A stretch of 63,234 nucleotides of DNA, taken from positions 1-63,234 of the forward strand of contig NZ_VDND01000017.1 in NCBI RefSeq assembly GCF_007665395.1, read 5' to 3'. Positions 40,799 to 49,506 of the stretch are shown here, piece after piece. Position numbers and translations under genes: made by a program. This DNA is from Pseudomonas oryzihabitans (GTDB taxonomy: Bacteria; Pseudomonadota; Gammaproteobacteria; Pseudomonadales; Pseudomonadaceae). A model generated the notes under the pieces. It made no database searches, was not told where the DNA came from, and saw nothing but the letters and a program-made list of their open reading frames with translations. The stretch's first letter is position 1. Each line of letters opens with the position of its first letter.

Positions 40799-42022
40799 TC
40801 ACTCTTTCGCCGAATTGAAGTGACTTTCCACCGCGCGGAAGGTGAGCAGCAGCAGGCCGGCGATGCCGAGCGTGATGGGAGCCCCTACCGCGCTGGCGAG
40901 CAGGCCGGCGAGCAGGCCACCCACGGCCTCGAAGCCGAAGCGCATGGCGATGTACAGGGCGATCACGCGGCCGCGCAGCGCCGCTGGGGCGTCGCTCTGC
41001 AGCAGCATGTTGGTGCTGACGTTGTTGGCCGTGATACCAAAGCCCAGCAAGGCCAGCAGCACGAGGGCGAAGGGTAGCGGCAGCTTGAACGCCAGCAGGC
41101 ACAGGGCCAGGGCGCAGCACAACTCGGCGATGAAGATCACGCGCTTCAGGCGGTGCAAGACACCGATCAGCGCGAGCATGATCGTCGCGACGAAGGCGCC
41201 GGCGCCCGCGGCGCCCCACAGCCAACCCAGCATTCGGGCGTCACCGAGGTAGAGCGTCTTGGCCAGCACCGGCAGCAGCACGCTGTAGTTGGAGGCCAGC
41301 AGGTTGACCGCTATCACCCCCAGCATCAGCCGCCGGACCGAGACGGTGCGGAACACGTAGCCCAGGCCTTCGCGAAACATCTCGCTGGTCGAGCCGCTGG
41401 CCTTGTCGCTCGCGCTACCCTGCACCTTGGCCAGACCCAGCAACAGGGTCGCGAAGGCAATCGCGGTGATCAGGAAGCAGATCGCCTCGCTGCTGGCGGC
41501 GATCAGCGCACCGGCCAAGGGTGGGCCGATGAAGCGGGCGGCATTGATCAGCATGGCATTGAGCGCTAGGGCGTTGGGCAGGTCCTGGGCATCGGCCACG
41601 AAGCTACCGATCAGCGCCTGGCGGAGTGGGGTCTCCAGGGCGTTCAGCAAGCCCAGGAGCAAGGCCATGGCGATCAGGATCGGCGCGTCGATCCAGCCCT
41701 GCCAGCTCAGGAGCGCGAGCAGGAGTGACTGCATGGCCAACAGCGATTGCGCGGCGATCAGACAGCGACGCTTGTCACGGCGGTCGATCCAGGCGCCGGC
41801 GATAGGGCCCACGAGCAACTGGGGGGCGAGCGTCAGGAAGGTGATGACGCCCAGCAAGGTGGCGGAGGCGGTGACGTGATAGGCCATCCAGGAAAGGGCG
41901 ACCTGCTGAATCCACTTGCCCAGCGTCGATACGCCCTGGCACGTGAAATAGATCTGGAAGTCGCGATGGGCGAGGGCGCGCACCGCGGCAGGCCAGCGTG
42001 AAGGCGTCGTCGATTTTGCCAA
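40799..42022 (-). CDS. MFS exporter of the MFS_3/EntS type
   Basis: A 407-residue major facilitator with about 12 membrane helices from residue 20 to 395. The N-terminal part (ALAHRDFQIYFTCQGVSTLGKWIQQVALSWMAYHVTASATLLG) and the loop GPIAGAWIDRRDKRR are typical of the MFS_3 family, which includes the enterobactin exporter EntS and other small-molecule exporters. Substrate unknown. It starts with TTG at 42020-42022 with a poor ribosome site, so the start is uncertain. No siderophore genes adjoin it. Confidence 0.86.
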   Translation of the reverse strand: MAKSTTPSRWPAAVRALAHRDFQIYFTCQGVSTLGKWIQQVALSWMAYHVTASATLLGVITFLTLAPQLLVGPIAGAWIDRRDKRRCLIAAQSLLAMQSLLLALLSWQGWIDAPILIAMALLLGLLNALETPLRQALIGSFVADAQDLPNALALNAMLINAARFIGPPLAGALIAASSEAICFLITAIAFATLLLGLAKVQGSASDKASGSTSEMFREGLGYVFRTVSVRRLMLGVIAVNLLASNYSVLLPVLAKTLYLGDARMLGWLWGAAGAGAFVATIMLALIGVLHRLKRVIFIAELCCALALCLLAFKLPLPFALVLLALLGFGITANNVSTNMLLQSDAPAALRGRVIALYIAMRFGFEAVGGLLAGLLASAVGAPITLGIAGLLLLTFRAVESHFNSAKE

Positions 42023-42225
42023 GGAGTCTGTCTCTGGTTTATTTCGGCAGCGCTCGGCTTTTCGTTCGAGCGTTGTAGGAATTCGGTAATGATTTAGAAT
42101 GGCATTCCGTTTTTTTATTTACAACGCCGAGTTCGGTCGAGCACGACCCTGAACGTGTTGGTTGAAGACTCCCGCAACGCCAGGCGATGAGGCTGGCAGC
42201 CGAGCAGGCCGGTCTCCGCCAGCGA

Positions 42226-42265
42226 CCCGAGCTGCCCGGTGGATATGTCCACCGGGCAGCTCGGG
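42226..42265. repeat. Perfect 18-bp inverted repeat with 4-base loop
   Basis: CCCGAGCTGCCCGGTGGA, loop TATG, then its exact reverse complement. Very stable, with no T-run on either side, so not a standard intrinsic terminator. It lies between the MFS gene start and 42465, in the leader region of a possible MFS transcript. The rest of 42023-42464 has no gene I can support. Confidence 0.8.
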
Positions 42266-42464
42266 CTCCAGCAGCCGGCGGGTATCTGGTTGAGTGAAGA
42301 CAAGGTGGTCGGAGTACGTCGCTGCGCGGGAGCAGCCGGGAAGGGGTTCGCTGACGGTGACCTTAAGGCCCAGGTGGCGGTTTTGCGCAGGACGGCCGTG
42401 ACGTTATTCGTCCGGGTGTCTGCGTCGGCAAGTAGCGGGCTACCCATTCCCCAGCGTGATCGTC

Positions 42465-42677
42465 CTACCAGTCGCCACGTTCCGGTGCAGGAACGAGGAG
42501 GGCCGTCTCGGCCACCAGCTGCGCGGCGAGTTCATTGAGCTCGTTGACCGCCTTGATTACCGCGCGGGCGTCGGGGTCGATACCCTCGAGATCGACCAGC
42601 CGAGCAGCGTTTGCCTGCAGCTGACGATGCAGTGCCAGCAGGCCCTCGCGGACATCGTTTGGATTGTCACCGGACAC
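42465..42677 (-). CDS. Small helical protein, unknown
   Basis: 70 residues from GTG 42677 (SGDNPNDVREGLLALHRQLQ). It is a single amphipathic helical unit with VNELNELAAQLVAETALL, resembling small uncharacterised Pseudomonas proteins. Ribosome site weak. Not linked to an operon. Confidence 0.5.
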   Translation of the reverse strand: MSGDNPNDVREGLLALHRQLQANAARLVDLEGIDPDARAVIKAVNELNELAAQLVAETALLVPAPERGDW

Positions 42678-43065
42678 GGGCAGACTCGATTATTGAGAGA
42701 GGTGGCATAACGCCACTATGATCCACCTGATTGATTGTTGCAATAATCGATGTTCCAGCACTGGGCTCGTCCGACCGGTGGCTATTAGCTCGAAACGCAG
42801 GGGCGAACTTCGATCTCATAGTAATACCACCCCTATACTGAGCGCTGTCTATCCCTTTGGCTTGGCTTTGTCTCCGCCCGCGTCCAGTAGCCGGGGAGCC
42901 TGGCCGAGAAGAAGGGTGCCCGGGATCCAGCCAAGCGGGCTTACCCGCACCCGCTGCGCTGAGGCAGGTAGTAGGCGCCAGCTACTCTCCACCTGAACGG
43001 TTGCACTGGCCAGGCACCCAGGAGGGGGATCGCGATAGCCCAGGCCTGAGCAACGAGCCCCGGCG
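42678..43065. other. Stretch without supported genes
   Basis: About 390 bases. Frames on both strands are short and of shadow quality. An AT-rich part at 42700-42850 could carry promoters. No repeats seen. Confidence 0.5.
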
Positions 43066-43467
43066 CTATGAAGCTTGGCGCTGCACGGCAATGCACTTGA
43101 TCTCTACCAGTAGCCCGGGACGAGCCAGTTCGGCGACGCCGAGGCAGGTCCAGGCGCAGGTGCTGCGGGGAAAGACGCTGTCCTTCACTCGCCGGAACAG
43201 GGGTAGGTGGCGCTGCAGGTCGACGTGGTAGGTCGTCATCTCCACCACGTCGTCGAAGCCGCAGCCACCCGCCGCCAGGACCCGTCGAAGGTTCTCCCAG
43301 GCGGCGAGGAACTGTTGCTCGGGATCGTGGATGACCTCCAGGTCGGGTGTGCGCCCCACCTGGCCTGCGCAATAGAGGGTCTTTCCTACCTTGACCGCGG
43401 GAACGTACCCCGCACGCTCGACCAGCGAATTCATGCCGGGCGGGATGATCAACTGACGGTCCGTCAT
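43066..43467 (-). CDS. RidA family protein
   Basis: A 133-residue member of the RidA/YjgF/UK114 family. Family elements include VGKTLYCAGQVGRTPDLEV, AAWENLRRVLAAGGCGFDDVVEMTTYHVD and LLVEIKCIAV. RidA proteins hydrolyse reactive enamine/imine intermediates of amino-acid metabolism; the catalytic Arg of RidA proper would lie in the C-terminal third, and here the corresponding ARPGLLVEI region contains an Arg. It belongs to one of the broader Rid subgroups. It stands alone, with the start supported by an ATG at 43465-43467. Confidence 0.88.
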   Translation of the reverse strand: MTDRQLIIPPGMNSLVERAGYVPAVKVGKTLYCAGQVGRTPDLEVIHDPEQQFLAAWENLRRVLAAGGCGFDDVVEMTTYHVDLQRHLPLFRRVKDSVFPRSTCAWTCLGVAELARPGLLVEIKCIAVQRQAS

Positions 43468-43613
43468 GGGCTTCGTGTCCAGAGGCTAAAGAACCTACGT
43501 TAGCACCGGAGACGCCATCGACGCCTGGCAGGCCGGCATCGAATGACGGTGCTGCGCTGCCACGACCTACGCCTGGCCGGTATGGGCCGCTGCCGCGCGG
43601 GCTACCCGTCGGA

Positions 43614-44171
43614 TCAGGCGCTCAGCAGTGCCCGCACATGAGTTCGCCAGGCCTTGTGGGCCAGTCGGCCCTTGAGCAGGTCGACGTCGAGGTCCAGCAG
43701 GCACGAGGTGCCGGGGTTGTCCCAGTCGTGCTGGAAGGCCGAGCGCGAGCGCAGCTGCTGGATCTGCGCCAGCACGACCTGTTCTTCCTCGGCCGTGCGG
43801 CAAGGGTCGATCCAGTCGATGCTGCGGGTCAGCCGATTCACCTTGCCAGCCATGACCAAATGGCCGCGGCGATCGGAAACGGCGATCCGCTTCGGGCAGA
43901 AACTGAGCACCGTGGGTGCCGTGGGATAGCGCTCCTGCCGTATCGCTGCCAGGGCGATGGGCAGGATGTCCTCGAGCAGGCCGCACTGGCCGAGCTGGAC
44001 ATGGCCATCGAGGTGACGGGTGCCTCGCCCGGCGTCTTCCGACACCTCCATCGACCCGTGCAGGCGGATGGTGAATTGTCGCTCGAAGAGGTCCTGGCGC
44101 AGCGACGTGCCGGGTGCGTAGGGGTTGCTGACGAAGGGCTGGCCTTCGAAGTGTTGAATGATCAGATCCAT
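43614..44171 (-). CDS. Hypothetical protein of 185 residues
   Basis: GGAGG sits 5 bases before the ATG, giving a confident start (MDLIIQHFEGQPFVSNPYAPG). The first half is beta-rich (FTIRLHGSMEV, VLSFCPKRIAVSDRRGHLVMAGKV) and the second helical (TAEEEQVVLAQIQQLR, then WRTHVRALLSA). Soluble, no signal peptide. I do not recognise the family. It appears to be monocistronic. Confidence 0.7.
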   Translation of the reverse strand: MDLIIQHFEGQPFVSNPYAPGTSLRQDLFERQFTIRLHGSMEVSEDAGRGTRHLDGHVQLGQCGLLEDILPIALAAIRQERYPTAPTVLSFCPKRIAVSDRRGHLVMAGKVNRLTRSIDWIDPCRTAEEEQVVLAQIQQLRSRSAFQHDWDNPGTSCLLDLDVDLLKGRLAHKAWRTHVRALLSA

Positions 44172-44552
44172 GATGCCTCCAACGTCCTGGCGTTCATCAT
44201 GCCTTGGGGGGATTAGGAGTTCCTTAAGACTAGACAGCCGCCTTGTCGGCCGCCAGTGAAGGTCATCTCTCGTACGTGAAAGCGGGTAGCTCGCCGCCTT
44301 GGCTCTCGGAAGGTTGGCGGGCGATCCGCGGACGTAGGCCTCCTCCCTCCCGCTCTCCGGGCCCGGGTACTGAGGGGGCAGGGGGCCCGCCCCGAGGCTG
44401 GCTTGGCAGGTGCGCGGAACCGCGGGCCAGAGACGGTGGCGTGGATTTTCGTGGACGTTGGCGCGGATGATTGAGCAATCGCTGGAAAAGCGGGTCTACA
44501 GCGGCGAACGGGCAGTGAAGCCGTGCAGTATCAAGGCCGAAGGCAGGATGTC
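44172..44552. other. Stretch without supported genes
   Basis: About 380 bases, GC-rich in the middle (44330-44430) with runs of G and C. Frames on either strand lack ribosome sites. It may hold the promoter of the small gene that follows. Confidence 0.5.
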
Positions 44553-44669
44553 ATGACGATCCATCTCGATTTGATTTTGCGGATTCTCGCCGCTGGCGAT
44601 TTCGGCGCCTTCCTGTTCGTCGCCTTCGCCGATAGGTGGCTGGCAACACGTGCGAGTGATGCCGGCTAG
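44553..44669 (+). CDS. Small membrane-associated protein (38 residues)
   Basis: MTIHLDLILRILAAGDFGAF opens a 38-residue protein with a hydrophobic stretch (about 7-27) and a charged C-terminus. AGGAT lies 5 bases before the ATG. No homology recognised; accepted on ribosome site and composition. Confidence 0.45.
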   Translation: MTIHLDLILRILAAGDFGAFLFVAFADRWLATRASDAG

Positions 44670-44856
44670 CCTTTTTTAGGGTTTAATGGCGATTTGCCAT
44701 TACCTGGGTACCCGGCGCCTTACCTATCCCGCCAAGTGCTCCTGCTGCCGTGTGACTCGGTCGGGCGTGCCTATGGGCTTCGTTGCTCGCACCCTGTTCA
44801 TAAGCGTCACGCCAGGCTCTACCATTCTCCAGTTTTATCAACGATTACCGGTACTT

Positions 44857-45255
44857 ATGACCGCTTCACGAAGACCGTCGCGCACAACGGCTCGTACGGC
44901 CAACCCGGATTCGCTCCGCGCCGCCCATGAGCAGATCACCCGTAACAATGGCACCCTGGCCGACATCGCCAATCTCATCGAGATGGAAGGCAAGGCCAAC
45001 GTCTCGCGACGGCAACCGGTACCGCCCGCGAACCCAACGGCCAAAGCCGGTTCCGCTGCCGGCAAATCCCCTCAGCAGGCCCCGGTATCGGCAAGCCGTG
45101 GCCCAGTCCGGGCCCAGCGCCTGTTCGGGCTGCCGGTTCTGGCGATACTGGGCTGCGCCTTGATCCTGGGCACGGCGGTGGGGATACCCCTCGGCGTCCT
45201 CACCTACGGCACCGAGCTCTATTCGGCGGTCATGGACGGCCTGGCGATCTTCTGA
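44857..45255 (+). CDS. C-terminally membrane-anchored protein, unknown
   Basis: 132 residues from ATG 44857 (MTASRRPSRTTARTANPDSL). A basic N-terminus and a helix (SLRAAHEQITRNNGTLADIANLIEME, about 19-44) are followed by a Pro/Ala linker (about 50-85) and a membrane helix (about 93-118, LPVLAILGCALILGTAVGIPLG). The longer frame from 44686 is unlikely to be coding. A terminator hairpin lies 72 bases downstream. Function unknown. Confidence 0.55.
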   Translation: MTASRRPSRTTARTANPDSLRAAHEQITRNNGTLADIANLIEMEGKANVSRRQPVPPANPTAKAGSAAGKSPQQAPVSASRGPVRAQRLFGLPVLAILGCALILGTAVGIPLGVLTYGTELYSAVMDGLAIF

Positions 45256-45326
45256 TGCGGGTCATGGCCGGCGTTAGGCGCTAGCCGATTCGCCGCGCGC
45301 CACCGCGGTTCCGCCAGTCCCCGGGC

Positions 45327-45359
45327 AGAGGGCGCGCCTGACAGCAGGCGCGCCTCTTT
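45327..45359 (+). terminator. Terminator hairpin between convergent genes
   Basis: GGCGCGCCTG, loop ACAG, then CAGGCGCGCC followed by TCTTTC. It would end rightward transcription of 44857-45255 and may also serve the leftward carboxylase operon that ends at 45359. Confidence 0.65.
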
Positions 45360-47089
45360 CAGTCCTCGATGGTCGCCAGGAGCGTACCGGCCGGATGATA
45401 GCCGCCCGCTTGCTGGGCGATCACCAGGCGGCCCGCGCAGGGCGCGGTCACCTGGGTTTCCATCTTCATCGCCTCCATCACGGCGACGACCTGGCCGGCC
45501 GCTACGGTCTCGCCCTCCGCGACGACCCAGGCATGCAGGTTGCCCGCGACGGCGGCGACCACCGCATTGGCCTGGAGCTCGGGGCTGCCTTCGTCCGCCT
45601 TGGCAAGCCCTTCGCCCGGCGCTGCCATCGCCAGGCCGCGTAGCAGGGCGCTGGGCAGGCCGAGGGCATGGCGGCGGCCATCGATCTCGACGAAGGTGCG
45701 TAGCACGCCGTCGTCCGCCGGCTCGTTGCGTGGCGCCAGGGCGATCTGCTCGGCGAATACCGTCTCGATCCAGCGGGTGTGTACCGCGAAGGCTCCGCCG
45801 GTGAAGTCGGCGTGGGCCATCACCGCCTGGTGGAAGGGCAGCACCGTGGCCACGCCTTCTATGCTGAACTCGGCCAGGGCACGGCGGGCGCGGGCGATGG
45901 CCTGCTCGCGGGTGGCGCCGGTGACGATCAGCTTGGCGACCATGGAGTCGAAGTTGGGCGCCACCTGGGAGCCGGCCGCCACGCCGCTGTCCAGGCGGAT
46001 GCCAGGACCGCTGGGCGCGCGGAAGGCGGTGATGGGGCCCGGGGTGGGCAGGAAGCCGCGACCCGGATCCTCGGCGTTGATGCGGAATTCGAAGCTGTGT
46101 CCGCGCGGTGCCGGTACCTCGCTGAAGGACAGCGGCAGGCCGTCGGCGATGCGCAGCTGCTCTACCACCAGATCCAGACCGCTGGTTTCCTCGGTGACCG
46201 GGTGCTCCACCTGCAAGCGGGTGTTGACCTCCAGGAAGGACAGGGTGCTGTCCTGGCTCAGCAGGAATTCCACGGTGCCGGCGCCGACGTAGCCGGCAGC
46301 AGCGCAGATGTCGCGGGCGGAGGCGTGGATGCGCTGGCGCAAGGTGTCGTCCAGGAAGGGCGCGGGCGCCTCTTCCACCAGTTTCTGATTGCGCCGCTGC
46401 AGCGAGCAATCGCGGGTGCCCACCACCTCGACCCGGCCATGGCGGTCGGCCAGGACCTGGGCTTCGATGTGCCGCGGGCGGTCGAGGAAGCGCTCGACGA
46501 AGCATTCGCCGCGGCCGAAGGCGGCCGTGGCCTCGCGGACCGCCGATTCGTACAGCTCGGCCACCTCGTCCAGGCGCCAGGCCACCTTGAGGCCGCGGCC
46601 GCCGCCGCCGAAGGCCGCCTTGATGGCGATCGGCAGCCCGTGCGCCTCGGCGAAGGCCAGCACCTCGGCGGCGCCGTTCACCGGGTCTTCGGTACCGGCC
46701 ACCAGAGGGGCACCGACGCCCAGGGCGATGCGCCGGGCCTGTACCTTATCGCCCAGCGCATCGATGGTGTCCGGGTCCGGGCCGATCCAGGTCAGGCCGG
46801 CCGCCTGCACCGCCCGGGCGAAGTCGGCGCGCTCGGAGAGGAAGCCGTAGCCCGGGTGGACGGCATCGGCACCGGCGCGGCGGGCCACGTCCAGCAGCTT
46901 GGCGATGTCCAGGTAGGTTTCGGCCGGGCGCTGGCCGTTCAGGCCATAGGCTTCGTCGGCCAGGTGCACGTGGAGGGCGTCGAAGTCGGCGTCGGCGTAG
47001 ACGGCCACCGAGGCCACGCCGTAGTCACGGCAGGCGCGGACGATGCGGACGGCGATCTCGCCGCGGTTGGCGATCAGGACTTTTTTCAT
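45359..47089 (-). CDS. Biotin carboxylase / biotin carrier fusion
   Basis: A 576-residue protein. Biotin carboxylase domain (about 1-445): MKKVLIANRGEIAVRIVRA, the glycine-rich ATP loop KAAFGGGGRGLKVAW, and the MVAKLIVTGATREQAI end. The C-terminal biotinyl domain has biotinylated Lys542 in EAMKMET. It uses ATP and bicarbonate to carboxylate its own biotin. No classical carboxyltransferase is encoded nearby; the KipI-KipA fusion upstream is homologous to the carboxyltransferase part of urea carboxylase and is the likely partner. ATG overlaps that gene's stop. Last gene of the operon. Confidence 0.92.
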   Translation of the reverse strand: MKKVLIANRGEIAVRIVRACRDYGVASVAVYADADFDALHVHLADEAYGLNGQRPAETYLDIAKLLDVARRAGADAVHPGYGFLSERADFARAVQAAGLTWIGPDPDTIDALGDKVQARRIALGVGAPLVAGTEDPVNGAAEVLAFAEAHGLPIAIKAAFGGGGRGLKVAWRLDEVAELYESAVREATAAFGRGECFVERFLDRPRHIEAQVLADRHGRVEVVGTRDCSLQRRNQKLVEEAPAPFLDDTLRQRIHASARDICAAAGYVGAGTVEFLLSQDSTLSFLEVNTRLQVEHPVTEETSGLDLVVEQLRIADGLPLSFSEVPAPRGHSFEFRINAEDPGRGFLPTPGPITAFRAPSGPGIRLDSGVAAGSQVAPNFDSMVAKLIVTGATREQAIARARRALAEFSIEGVATVLPFHQAVMAHADFTGGAFAVHTRWIETVFAEQIALAPRNEPADDGVLRTFVEIDGRRHALGLPSALLRGLAMAAPGEGLAKADEGSPELQANAVVAAVAGNLHAWVVAEGETVAAGQVVAVMEAMKMETQVTAPCAGRLVIAQQAGGYHPAGTLLATIED

Positions 47090-48690
47090 GGGGTGTTCTC
47101 GGCAGCGGGAGAAGCGCTGGGGCGCAGTTCGGCGAAGGGGCCCAGCGGATTGAAGCGGATACGGGCGCCGACCGGGATCTGTCCGGCCAGGTCCAGGTGG
47201 TGGCTGGCGACGGCGCCGATCACCGGATAGCCGCCGGTGAGCGGATGGTCGGCGAGGAACAGCACCGGCTGGCCGTTGGGCGGCACCTGGATGGCGCCCA
47301 GGGCGGTGCCTTCGCTGGGCAGCTCGCCGGCCACCTGGCGCTCCAGGGGCGTCTCGCCGGCCAGGCGGATGCCGACCCGGTCGGACTGGGGCGTGACGCG
47401 CCAGCTCTGCCCGGCCAGGGTCTCCAGGGCGGCGGCGGTGAACCAGTCGCTGCGCGGGCCGAGGACCACGTCGAGCACCACCTCCTGGTCGGCGCTGGGC
47501 AGCGTCACGGGCGGGCTTTCGCTACAGGACACGGCTGCGCCGCCGACGCTGGGATAGCAGCCCAGGCGGTCGCCAGCGGCCAGGGGCGCCGGGCCGACGT
47601 TGGCCAGGGTATCGCGCGCCAGGCTACCCAGTACCGGCGCCACGGCGAAGCCGCCGCGCAGTGCCAGGTAACTGCGCAAGCCCGTGGGCGGACTGCCCAG
47701 GCTGAGGCGGTCGCCGTCTTCCAAGAGGAAGGGCTGGTACGGCGCGGGTTGCAGGCGGCGACCGGCGCGGGTGAGCACCTCAAGCGGCGCCGGAGCGCCG
47801 GTGACGGCGACCAGGGCCTGGCCGTGGCAGACGCAGCTGAAGCCGCCCAGCAGGATTTCCAGGCAGCCGCTGTCGGGGGCATTGCCCACCGCGCGATTGG
47901 CCGCGCGCAGGGCGCCGCGATCCAGGGCGCCGGAAGCGGAGACGCCCTGGCCGGTCTGGCCCGGGCGGCCGAGATCCTGCAGCAGGGTACGCAGGCCGGG
48001 GCTGACGATGTCCAGATACTCCGCGGTGATCGGCGCGGCAGGTGCCGCGACCGGCGCCTCGGGCAGGCCGCCTGCCGGCAGCGGGCCGGCGTCGCGGAAG
48101 CGCACCCGGTAGCCGGGACGGAGCAGGGCCGGCTCCGGGCGCGTCAGATCCCAGAGGTGCAGGGGCGTTACCCCCAGCAGTTGCCAACCGCCGGGGCTGG
48201 CCTGGGGATAGACGGCGGCGAAACCGCCGGCGATGGCCACCGAGCCGGCCGGTACCCGGGTACGCGGCGAGCTGCGCCGCGGCACCTGGAAGCCGGGCCC
48301 GCCGCTCAGATAGCCGAAGCCCGGGGCAAAGCCGCAGAAGGCCACCTGGTAGTCGCTGCCGGTATGGCGACGGATCACCTCGGCCACGCTCAGGCCGAGC
48401 AACTGGGCGACGTCGTCCAGGTCCTCGCCGTTGTAATGCACCGGGATCTCGACCAACTTGCCGGCCTCCCGGGCGCCGCCGCCGAGGGGCAGGGCGGCGA
48501 GATGGTCGACCAGGTCGGCGGCTTTCAGGGCGCTGGGGCGAAACTGGATGAGCAGGGTGCGGGCCGCCGGGACGATCTCCTCGATCCCGGGGAGCGGCCT
48601 GGCCTGCAGGGCATCGAACAGGGCCAGGGTCTCGTCAAGATCGGCCAGCTCCACCAGCAGCGCATCCAGGTTGACGGGCAGAAAACGCAA
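47086..48690 (-). CDS. Fused 5-oxoprolinase subunits PxpB-PxpC (KipI-KipA)
   Basis: A 534-residue fusion. Residues about 1-210 are KipI/PxpB (AHS1; VPVHYNGEDLDDVAQLLGLS-type region with FCGFAPGFGYLSGGP). Residues about 225-525 are KipA/PxpC (AHS2; SPGLRTLLQDLGRPGQTGQGVS, then DGDRLSLGSPPTGLRSYLAL). In most bacteria these are separate genes. PxpABC opens 5-oxoproline to glutamate with ATP; AHS1-AHS2 is also the carboxyltransferase of urea carboxylase. TTG start at 48690 with GGAG about 7 bases upstream. It sits between ycsI and the biotin carboxylase gene. Confidence 0.92.
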   Translation of the reverse strand: MRFLPVNLDALLVELADLDETLALFDALQARPLPGIEEIVPAARTLLIQFRPSALKAADLVDHLAALPLGGGAREAGKLVEIPVHYNGEDLDDVAQLLGLSVAEVIRRHTGSDYQVAFCGFAPGFGYLSGGPGFQVPRRSSPRTRVPAGSVAIAGGFAAVYPQASPGGWQLLGVTPLHLWDLTRPEPALLRPGYRVRFRDAGPLPAGGLPEAPVAAPAAPITAEYLDIVSPGLRTLLQDLGRPGQTGQGVSASGALDRGALRAANRAVGNAPDSGCLEILLGGFSCVCHGQALVAVTGAPAPLEVLTRAGRRLQPAPYQPFLLEDGDRLSLGSPPTGLRSYLALRGGFAVAPVLGSLARDTLANVGPAPLAAGDRLGCYPSVGGAAVSCSESPPVTLPSADQEVVLDVVLGPRSDWFTAAALETLAGQSWRVTPQSDRVGIRLAGETPLERQVAGELPSEGTALGAIQVPPNGQPVLFLADHPLTGGYPVIGAVASHHLDLAGQIPVGARIRFNPLGPFAELRPSASPAAENTP

Positions 48691-48699
48691 GGGCTTCTC

Positions 48700-49506
48700 C
48701 TAGACGTGATAGGTGCGATCGGGCACGTCGGTGATGAACATGTGGCCGGGCGCATGGGTGATGGCGAAGGGCACCTTGGAGGCCATGACCGCCGCCTGGG
48801 GGGTGACGCCGCAGCCCCAGAACACCGGGATCTCACCCGGCTCGACGCGCACGGCATCGCCGAAGTCCGGCCGCGCCAGGTCGGCGATGCCCAGCCGCGC
48901 CGGCTCGCCGATATGCACCGGGGCGCCATGCACCGCCGGATAGCGGGCGGTGATGGTGGCCGCCTCGGCGACCCGCTCGGCGGGGATGGGACGCATGGAC
49001 ACCACCATCTCGCCATGCAGGCGGCCGGCCGGACGGCAGGCGCGATTGGTGCGGTACATGGGCACGTTGCAGCCATCGGTGATGTGGCGGATCTCGATGC
49101 CGGCTTCCAGCAGGCCGGTCTCGAAGGTGAAGCTGCAGCCGATCAGGAAGGTCACCAGGTCTGCGTGCTCGGCCCAGGCGGCGCGGCCGTCGGCCACTTC
49201 TTCCGCCAGCACCCCGTCGCGCCAGACGCGATACAGCGGCAGGTCGGTGCGCAGGTCGGCGCCCTCGGCCAAAGGCGTGGCATAGCTGCCGGCGTCGGTG
49301 ACGTCCAGCACCGGGCAGGCCTGGGGATTGCGCTGGGCATAGAGCAGGAAGTCGTAGGCCCAGTCGCGCGGCAGGGCGATGAGATTGGCCTGGGTCATGC
49401 CGGGGGCGACGCCGGCGCTGGGGGCGACCAGGCCGTCGCGGTAACGGGCACGGGCCTCACGGGCGGCGGCGATGGCGGCATCCTGGGCGGCTTTGAGCGG
49501 ATTCAT
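48700..49506 (-). CDS. YcsI/DUF1445 family protein (D-glutamate cyclase-like)
   Basis: A 268-residue member of the DUF1445 family, annotated as putative hydro-lyase or D-glutamate cyclase. Family stretches include YAYDFLLYAQRNPQACPVLDVTDAG, FLIGCSFTFETGLLEAGIEIRHI and FWGCGVTPQAAVMASKVPFAITHAPGHMFI, the last with a conserved Cys and His. Mammalian relatives interconvert D-glutamate and 5-oxo-D-proline, which fits the oxoproline theme of the operon. Starts in an ATGA overlap with pxpA. Confidence 0.88.
   Translation of the reverse strand: MNPLKAAQDAAIAAAREARARYRDGLVAPSAGVAPGMTQANLIALPRDWAYDFLLYAQRNPQACPVLDVTDAGSYATPLAEGADLRTDLPLYRVWRDGVLAEEVADGRAAWAEHADLVTFLIGCSFTFETGLLEAGIEIRHITDGCNVPMYRTNRACRPAGRLHGEMVVSMRPIPAERVAEAATITARYPAVHGAPVHIGEPARLGIADLARPDFGDAVRVEPGEIPVFWGCGVTPQAAVMASKVPFAITHAPGHMFITDVPDRTYHV

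Noticed and set aside
42115..42447. 110-residue minus frame around the hairpin
   Set aside because: It runs through the perfect hairpin, has no ribosome site and its composition is not protein-like.
45219..46505. Long Arg/Pro/Gly-rich minus frame
   Set aside because: Off-frame shadow of the biotin carboxylase gene, with the extreme composition typical of high-GC out-of-frame translation.
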